Assembly (NCBI GenBank): GCA_023411375.1
Contig: JAEYOW010000041.1
Span: 62,001-126,000 of the forward strand
Length of the DNA stretch: 64,000 bases
Direction: 5' to 3'
From: Bacillota bacterium
GTDB taxonomy: Bacteria; Bacillota; Clostridia; Christensenellales; Aristaeellaceae
A program made the translations under genes and the position numbers. Below, one piece after another: positions 59,111 to 64,000 of this stretch. Under the pieces are notes generated by a model that did no database searches, was not told the DNA's origin, and saw only the letters and a program-made list of their open reading frames with translations. How positions within the stretch are numbered: position 1 is the first letter of the stretch; the number at the start of each line of letters is the position of its first letter.

Positions 59111-59150
59111 ACATTAATCACTCTAAACCGCTTATATATCAAGTCATTTC
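59111..59150 (-). promoter_or_regulatory. repeated phage promoter-like sequence, copy B
   Basis: Minus strand: GACTTGATATATAAG, GGTTTAGAGTGATTAATGT, ~30 bases before ATG 59081. See copy A. Confidence 0.55.
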
Positions 59151-59180
59151 AAGCGACTTCTGTAGAGAATATTGTACCGA

Positions 59181-60998
59181 TTATTCAGCAGTCTCTTGTG
59201 TAGATAACACAATGCCGGACAGCACAAAACAGATGCAGGGAAGCGCCACACCGTTACCCCACATCTTGTATTCACCAGCATCGGAATGCGGATTTTGCAG
59301 CCATTTGATGATTTGTTTCCTCGTTTTCAGCTTACTGCTTGTACCCATGATTTGGCGGTGAGTTTCCCAGACCTCCGCCCAAAACGCAATATCCTCCTCA
59401 GTTGGATTTTCCGTGCCGAGGTTGGCGCACCAGCTGTCAGGGAAGCCTTGAAGCCGGGCGCATTCGGTTGGTGTAAGCCTGCGGACGATGTAGTCTGGCT
59501 GATTTACAAGCGGAGGGTCTTTGTAATCCCGTGACATGAGCGTCGGAGATTTTTCTTCTGTGACCTGTGCAAAGCTGCCTGTAGTCATGGCATAAGCAAC
59601 AGCATGACGGTCGATTGTATTTAATGTAAAAGACACATCTTCATCAACTCCACTGCCTTGGGGTCCGTTCTTGTCCTCACGTCCAATCATCGAACCTTGA
59701 AGAGCGACCACGGCAATGCCGCCTTGATTGCATCCGGGGTTACCGCCGTTTGCATCGAGAGTGCGTGAGGTTTCTGCTTCATATATACCGCTGTGCGGAT
59801 TATCCGACAGCATGGAATTGCTTTTGTCGGAGCAAATTCCGTAGGCGGTAGGCACAAAAACAATCTGGTCATTGTTACAGCCGAGGGTTGCGGATTTGTC
59901 ATCTTGAATCAGTGCGCCTTTGCCACCACCCTCACAGCCAGAGCGGATTTTCAGCGTTTTTGGTGAGTTCATCACAAGAGGTACATTCATGCCACCTGTT
60001 CCCATGCGGGAAGTCAGCGTCTGCACCATGCCGTCTTCTGAAACCTTGACACGACCATCGGTCGGATGGTTTTCGATTGCGACACCCGGCACAACCCCGG
60101 CTCGAAGTGTAGGAGAGCGTTCTTCCTCATAACCGATGCTTCGGCTCTTGGCGCTGTGCTCTGTGCAAAACCCGCTCGACTGCATTATACAGGGTGGGTG
60201 GCGGGCTTCGGCACGAAGCGTCGCCGTCATATCTTGCAGCACATCCATGCGGCTTCCGCCCTGGTCATTCAGACAAGTTATGCCGCCGCTTGGTGTTCCA
60301 GTGCCACCTTCAGCATTTCCGGCAGTTCCTTCCCACGGGCTGCCGCTCGGCGTAAAATCCCTTGGCAGGCCTTCGGACTCAAACAGTATTTTTCCGGCAC
60401 TTCCGCCTGCAAAATCTGCGACAAGGTAGATTCTGCGACGACGTTGGGGAACTCCGAAGTATTGCGCGTCAATAGTTCTGTAAGCCAATGACCATCCGTC
60501 TCCCATGTAGCAGTCTGCGTAAGGCCATCGCCCTTTTTCAGGCGCAGGCACCTCGGCTGTCGGTTCAATGACGCCGATGACCGCTTCGAGGACTGCCTGG
60601 AAATCTGTGCCTTTGTTTGAACTGAATGCGCCGGGGACGTTCTCCCAGACTGCATATCTTGGATATCTGCCATTGCTCTTGCACCTCATTTCCATAATAA
60701 TCCGTATTGCTTCATAAAAAAGGACGGATTGTTCTCCGTCCAAACCGGCCCGCTTGCCCGCTACCGACATATCGGTACAGGGCGAACCGAAGGTTATAAT
60801 GTCAACCGGCGGCAAATCCGCACCGTTCAGCTTGGAAATGTCGCCGTAATGCTTCATCTGAGGTATCCGTTTGGTTGTTACCCGTATGGGAAACGGCTCA
60901 ACCTCCGAAGCCCAGAGTGGTTCAATGCCGCAGAGCAGCCCGCCCAGTGGAAACCCACCGGAGCCGTCAAAAAGTGAACCGAGTGTGAGTCTACGCAT
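59181..60998 (-). CDS. C5-cytosine DNA methyltransferase with long variable region
   Basis: ATG 60998 has GGAGG nine bases upstream. About 605 residues. Motif I LGSLFDGSGGFPLGG, catalytic motif IV FGSPCTDMSVAGKRAGL (Cys near residue 73), motif VI ENVPGA, motif VIII QRRRRIYLVADF. After an unusually long variable region (~200-500) come motifs IX-X (RRLTPTECARLQGFPDSW; LPCICFVLSGI). Overlaps the adenine-type MTase gene by eight bases. Probably an orphan phage enzyme. Confidence 0.93.
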   Translation of the reverse strand: MRRLTLGSLFDGSGGFPLGGLLCGIEPLWASEVEPFPIRVTTKRIPQMKHYGDISKLNGADLPPVDIITFGSPCTDMSVAGKRAGLDGEQSVLFYEAIRIIMEMRCKSNGRYPRYAVWENVPGAFSSNKGTDFQAVLEAVIGVIEPTAEVPAPEKGRWPYADCYMGDGWSLAYRTIDAQYFGVPQRRRRIYLVADFAGGSAGKILFESEGLPRDFTPSGSPWEGTAGNAEGGTGTPSGGITCLNDQGGSRMDVLQDMTATLRAEARHPPCIMQSSGFCTEHSAKSRSIGYEEERSPTLRAGVVPGVAIENHPTDGRVKVSEDGMVQTLTSRMGTGGMNVPLVMNSPKTLKIRSGCEGGGKGALIQDDKSATLGCNNDQIVFVPTAYGICSDKSNSMLSDNPHSGIYEAETSRTLDANGGNPGCNQGGIAVVALQGSMIGREDKNGPQGSGVDEDVSFTLNTIDRHAVAYAMTTGSFAQVTEEKSPTLMSRDYKDPPLVNQPDYIVRRLTPTECARLQGFPDSWCANLGTENPTEEDIAFWAEVWETHRQIMGTSSKLKTRKQIIKWLQNPHSDAGEYKMWGNGVALPCICFVLSGIVLSTQETAE

Positions 60999-62223
60999 TG
61001 GCAATCACCTCCGCATATCTCATCGTGATACCGTCACGATTGACAGAAACCTGCTCAGCAGTGCCGACCTGTTCGATATACCGCTTAACGATAACATCGC
61101 AGTATTTTTCATCAAGCTCAATTGTGAAGCAAATCCTGTCGGATTGTTCACAGGCTATGAGTGTAGAACCGCTGCCTCCGAAAGGGTCAAGCACGATACA
61201 GTTTGTTAGACTGCTGTTCATGATCGGATATGCCAGCAGCGCAATCGGCTTCATGGTGGGATGGTCGGCATTTTTCTTCGGCTTTTCAAATTCCCAGATG
61301 GTGGTCTGCTTGCGGTCTGTATACCAGTTGTGTTTGCCCTTTTTCTTCCAGCCGAACAGCACAGGTTCGTGTTGCCACTGGTACGGAGAGCGTCCAAGCA
61401 CCAACGACGGCTTTTTCCAGATACAGCAGCCGGAAAGCTGAAACCCCGCGTCTGAGAATGCCTTTCGGAAATTCAGTCCTTCGGTGTCGGCATGAAACAC
61501 ATAAATGGAAGCGTCCGGCGCCATCGCCGCCTCGGTGTTCGTAAACGCCGCAAGCAGAAAATCGTAGAACGATTCGTTACTCATATTATCGTTTTTGATT
61601 TTGCCCGCCGTTCCTTCATAATTGACGTTGTAGGGCGGGTCGGTTAGCACCAGATTGGCGAACTTCCCGTTCATTAGAGAGGTAAAGGCATCGGCTTTAG
61701 TGGAATCGCCGCAAACCAGTCTATGCCGGCCGAGCGTCCAGACATCGCCGAGCTTGGTGACTGCCGGCTTTTGCAGTTCGGCGTCCACATCGAAGTCATC
61801 ATCTTTAATGCCATCCTTGAGAGAATCCTTGAAGAGATCATCCAGTTCGGCAGGGTCAAAGCCGGTGAGCGATACATCAAAGTCCGCGCCCTGCAAATCC
61901 GCAATGAGCAGAGCCAGCTTATCTTTGTCCCAGTCGCCGCTGATTTTATTGAGCGCTACATTGAGCGCCTTTTCCTTTTCGGCATCCATCTCGACCACCA
62001 CGCACTCAACTTCAGTGATACCCATATCAAGCAGCACTTTCAAACGCTGGTGGCCGCCAACAACATGAGAGGTAGTCTTATTCCATATAACGGGTTCGAC
62101 ATAGCCGAACTCCTCAAGAGAGCGTTTCAACTTTTCATATTCCAAATCGCCTGGCTTGAGGTCTTTTCTGGGGTTATAGTCAGCGGGAATGAGCCGATCA
62201 GTCTGAATCTTTTCTATCAACAT
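60991..62223 (-). CDS. fused ParB-like and amino-DNA methyltransferase
   Basis: 410 residues. A ParB/Srx-like N-terminal domain (~1-100; LIPADYNPRKDLKPGDLEYEKLKRSLEEFGYVEPVIW, VVGGHQRLKVLLDMG) is fused to a beta-class methyltransferase: catalytic TDPPYNVNYEGT (~192) and AdoMet-binding DPFGGSGSTLIACEQ (~356). Such fusions are common in phages. Its start overlaps the SAM synthetase gene by 26 bases. Confidence 0.92.
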   Translation of the reverse strand: MLIEKIQTDRLIPADYNPRKDLKPGDLEYEKLKRSLEEFGYVEPVIWNKTTSHVVGGHQRLKVLLDMGITEVECVVVEMDAEKEKALNVALNKISGDWDKDKLALLIADLQGADFDVSLTGFDPAELDDLFKDSLKDGIKDDDFDVDAELQKPAVTKLGDVWTLGRHRLVCGDSTKADAFTSLMNGKFANLVLTDPPYNVNYEGTAGKIKNDNMSNESFYDFLLAAFTNTEAAMAPDASIYVFHADTEGLNFRKAFSDAGFQLSGCCIWKKPSLVLGRSPYQWQHEPVLFGWKKKGKHNWYTDRKQTTIWEFEKPKKNADHPTMKPIALLAYPIMNSSLTNCIVLDPFGGSGSTLIACEQSDRICFTIELDEKYCDVIVKRYIEQVGTAEQVSVNRDGITMRYAEVIANA

Positions 62224-63382
62224 ATTTCTCCGCCGCCTTTCTCAACTGCTCATATAGCGCCATGCTGGTATTCTCCCACGGAAACAGGCAAGAATTGAAA
62301 TGCCCATAGGTGGCTGTATCCTCATAAAGGGCATCACGCAGTCGCAGTTTCTCGATGATCGCCGCAGGACGCAGGTTGAAAACCTCGAGCACCGCCTTGC
62401 GGAGTACCTCATCTGAAACAGTGCCAGTACCGAAGGAATCAACGTCCACAGCAACAGGATCAGCCTTGCCGATGGCATAAGAAAGAGCGACCTCGCATCT
62501 CTCAGCCAAGCCGCTCCATACAATATTTTTTGCAATGTACCGCGCCATGTAAGCACCGCTTCGGTCTACCTTCGTAGGGTCTTTACCGCTGAATGCACCG
62601 CCGCCGTGGAGGGCAAGCCCCCCGTAGGTGTCCACCATCATCTTTCTTCCCGTCAAGCCTGTGTCGGCTGCGGGACCGCCCTCGACAAAACGTCCGGAGG
62701 GATTGATGAGAACTTCGGTGTTATTATCAAAGGGAAAGCCCTCAAAGCATTGCCACAAAACATTCTGCTTGATGTCAGAGTAAAGCTGCTCCTGTGTTTT
62801 ATCCTTATCGTGTTGAACGGAGACTACAATGGTTTTCACACGCTTGGGTTTTCCGTCCTCATATTCAACCGTGACCTGTGCTTTGCCGTCCGGCAAAATG
62901 CCTTTGACAATTTTATCCTTGCGGACGGTATCTATGCGCTTGCAGATACGATGTGCCAGCACCAGCGGAAGCGGCAGCATTTCACGTGTTTCGTTGGTAG
63001 CATAGCCGTAAACAGTACCTTGGTCGCCCGCGCCCATAGAGGCATAGCGTTCCTCGCTGCCGTTCCGGGCTTCGAGGGCGGTAGTCACTCCGGTATCGAT
63101 ATCCTTGCTCTGTTTATGGACGAATACGAAAACCGTAAATTTCCACGGATTGTATCCGACCTTGCGGAGGACTTCACGAACCTCCCAACGAATATCAACC
63201 TTGCCGTCGCAGGTGATCTCGCCCGCAACGATGATTTTTCCTTTGGTTGCCATGACCTCGCAGGCGACACGGGAAGATTTGTCTTTGCGCAGACAGGCAT
63301 CGAGGACGCTGTCGGCAATAAGGTCGCATAACTTATCCGGGTGTCCGGCGCATACGCTCTCTGCTGTTTTATAAGTAATCAT
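62198..63382 (-). CDS. metK: S-adenosylmethionine synthetase
   Basis: 394 residues, full length. TAESVCAGHPDKLCDLIADSVLDACL at the start binds ATP (His near residue 14). GAGDQGTVYGYATNET (~115) is the conserved signature, and GGGAFSGKDPTKVDRSGAYMARYIAKNIV (~255) carries the second signature. It makes AdoMet from ATP and methionine. It is encoded just upstream of two DNA methyltransferases in the same operon, so it likely supplies their methyl donor during infection. Confidence 0.95.
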   Translation of the reverse strand: MITYKTAESVCAGHPDKLCDLIADSVLDACLRKDKSSRVACEVMATKGKIIVAGEITCDGKVDIRWEVREVLRKVGYNPWKFTVFVFVHKQSKDIDTGVTTALEARNGSEERYASMGAGDQGTVYGYATNETREMLPLPLVLAHRICKRIDTVRKDKIVKGILPDGKAQVTVEYEDGKPKRVKTIVVSVQHDKDKTQEQLYSDIKQNVLWQCFEGFPFDNNTEVLINPSGRFVEGGPAADTGLTGRKMMVDTYGGLALHGGGAFSGKDPTKVDRSGAYMARYIAKNIVWSGLAERCEVALSYAIGKADPVAVDVDSFGTGTVSDEVLRKAVLEVFNLRPAAIIEKLRLRDALYEDTATYGHFNSCLFPWENTSMALYEQLRKAAEKYVDRKDSD

Positions 63383-63386
63383 GTTT

Positions 63387-63944
63387 TTATTTTCCCTTCC
63401 GAGCGGAGAGAAGCCGCTCCATCACATCGTCCTGGGGATTTGCGCCGCTGTATTCACCGGTGCAGTTTTCCTTGACGATTTGAAATATCTCCATCCACAG
63501 ACGGTTGGTCTGGTTCATATAGTTCTGGCCCATCGCCACATAGGGACTTTGGATAGCATTGCCGGTGGTAGGGTGCTTCGCCAGAAAGCCGTATTCGGTA
63601 ACAGCCTCCTCGCATTGAATCCACCGTGCCACACTCATAGCGTAGCGCTCTAAAAGCTGTGGAGAAACGAGAGAGGAACACCCTCGTTCGTTTAGCCATA
63701 CCCATGTGGATTTATATATTTCACTCGCAACGAGCGTCTTGCCGTCCTTCTGGACAGCTTCGAGCATTTTATTTGACTCGGGCATCACCTGACCCTGCAA
63801 GTCCGCTGTATCAGAAAACTCCATAACGGTCAGTTTTCTGCCGCCGGGATTTCCAGCAGATATTTTGTCGGCGAGCGGCTTCTTTTTTGCACCCGCACCG
63901 ACACGAGCGCCGCCTCTGCTGGTGCCGTCTTTCGCCATATTCAT
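63387..63944 (-). CDS. terS: terminase small subunit, P27 type
   Basis: About 185 residues; ATG 63944 follows AAAAGGAG. The N-terminus is basic and Gly-rich (GTSRGGARVGAGAKKKPLADKISAGNPGGRK), then helices with WVWLNERGCSSLVSPQLLERYAMSVARWIQCEEAV typical of P27-family small terminases, which recognise phage DNA for packaging. First gene of this operon in the window. Confidence 0.85.
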   Translation of the reverse strand: MNMAKDGTSRGGARVGAGAKKKPLADKISAGNPGGRKLTVMEFSDTADLQGQVMPESNKMLEAVQKDGKTLVASEIYKSTWVWLNERGCSSLVSPQLLERYAMSVARWIQCEEAVTEYGFLAKHPTTGNAIQSPYVAMGQNYMNQTNRLWMEIFQIVKENCTGEYSGANPQDDVMERLLSARKGK

Positions 63945-64000
63945 CACACTCCTTTTAGGGCTGGGGCTATACCCTTGTTTGAAACCGCGTTTTTCAACAC

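Noticed and set aside
1..64000. tRNA or rRNA genes, group II introns, retrons, diversity-generating retroelements
   Set aside because: No reverse transcriptase reading frame and no recognisable tRNA or rRNA sequence was seen on either strand.

Overview
The whole 64 kb is accessory DNA: nested or adjacent mobile elements from a Gram-positive anaerobe, probably a gut member of the Clostridia. The basis is the AGGAGG-type ribosome binding sites, a Tn1549-like integrative conjugative element (ICE), HK97-type siphophage modules with DUF5049/DUF4314 accessory genes, a Firmicutes-type LexA box and many ECF sigma/anti-sigma pairs. No housekeeping gene and no tRNA or rRNA was seen. Family names come from reading the proteins; no database search was possible.

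Layout. (1) About 1-4,960: the late end of a plus-strand prophage, with the end of a tail-region gene, small ORFs, an NlpC/P60-SH3 endolysin, two minus-strand regulatory-type genes behind an operator-bearing promoter, a two-repeat type I-C-like mini-CRISPR, a membrane protein and a DNA methyltransferase. It abuts (2) the 3' part of an ICE relaxase (4,993-5,616), so the prophage appears to sit inside the relaxase gene. (3) About 5,600-28,000: ICE cargo. It has a Y-family polymerase with YolD partner; ECF sigma/anti-sigma/secreted-protein clusters; a repeated structured-RNA candidate with matching promoters; Ku plus ATP-dependent ligase (NHEJ); an SSB-like protein, a BhlA/UviB-like holin and a CHAP hydrolase; and a LexA-box cassette of DinB, a small protein and an SRAP protein. 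(4) About 28,000-31,000: the ICE recombination end, with sigma-like regulator, excisionase, tyrosine integrase and arm-type direct repeats. (5) 31,353-35,583: a minus-strand operon with its own promoter/operator, encoding a ribbon-helix-helix-like protein, a DUF262/DUF1524 (GmrSD-like) protein and a 588-aa protein ending in a PD-(D/E)xK-like motif. This is the best candidate for an undescribed system, probably anti-phage defence. (6) 35,656-63,944: a second prophage, all minus strand. From left to right it has three tandem large serine recombinases and two accessory genes, lysis genes, tail genes with a -1 frameshift chaperone, head genes, portal, large terminase, small accessory genes, two methyltransferases, S-adenosylmethionine synthetase and small terminase.

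How it fits together. The ICE cargo is rich in DNA repair (end joining, translesion synthesis, abasic-site protection) and envelope signalling. The second prophage makes both DNA methyltransferases and the enzyme for their methyl donor. The defence operon lies between the ICE right end and the recombinase end of the second prophage, so which element carries it is open. Regulation visible in the DNA includes attenuator-like leaders before the SSB-like gene and dinB, a hairpin hiding the sigma-like gene's RBS, 21-22-bp-period direct repeats at three promoters, and a palindromic operator on the defence promoter.
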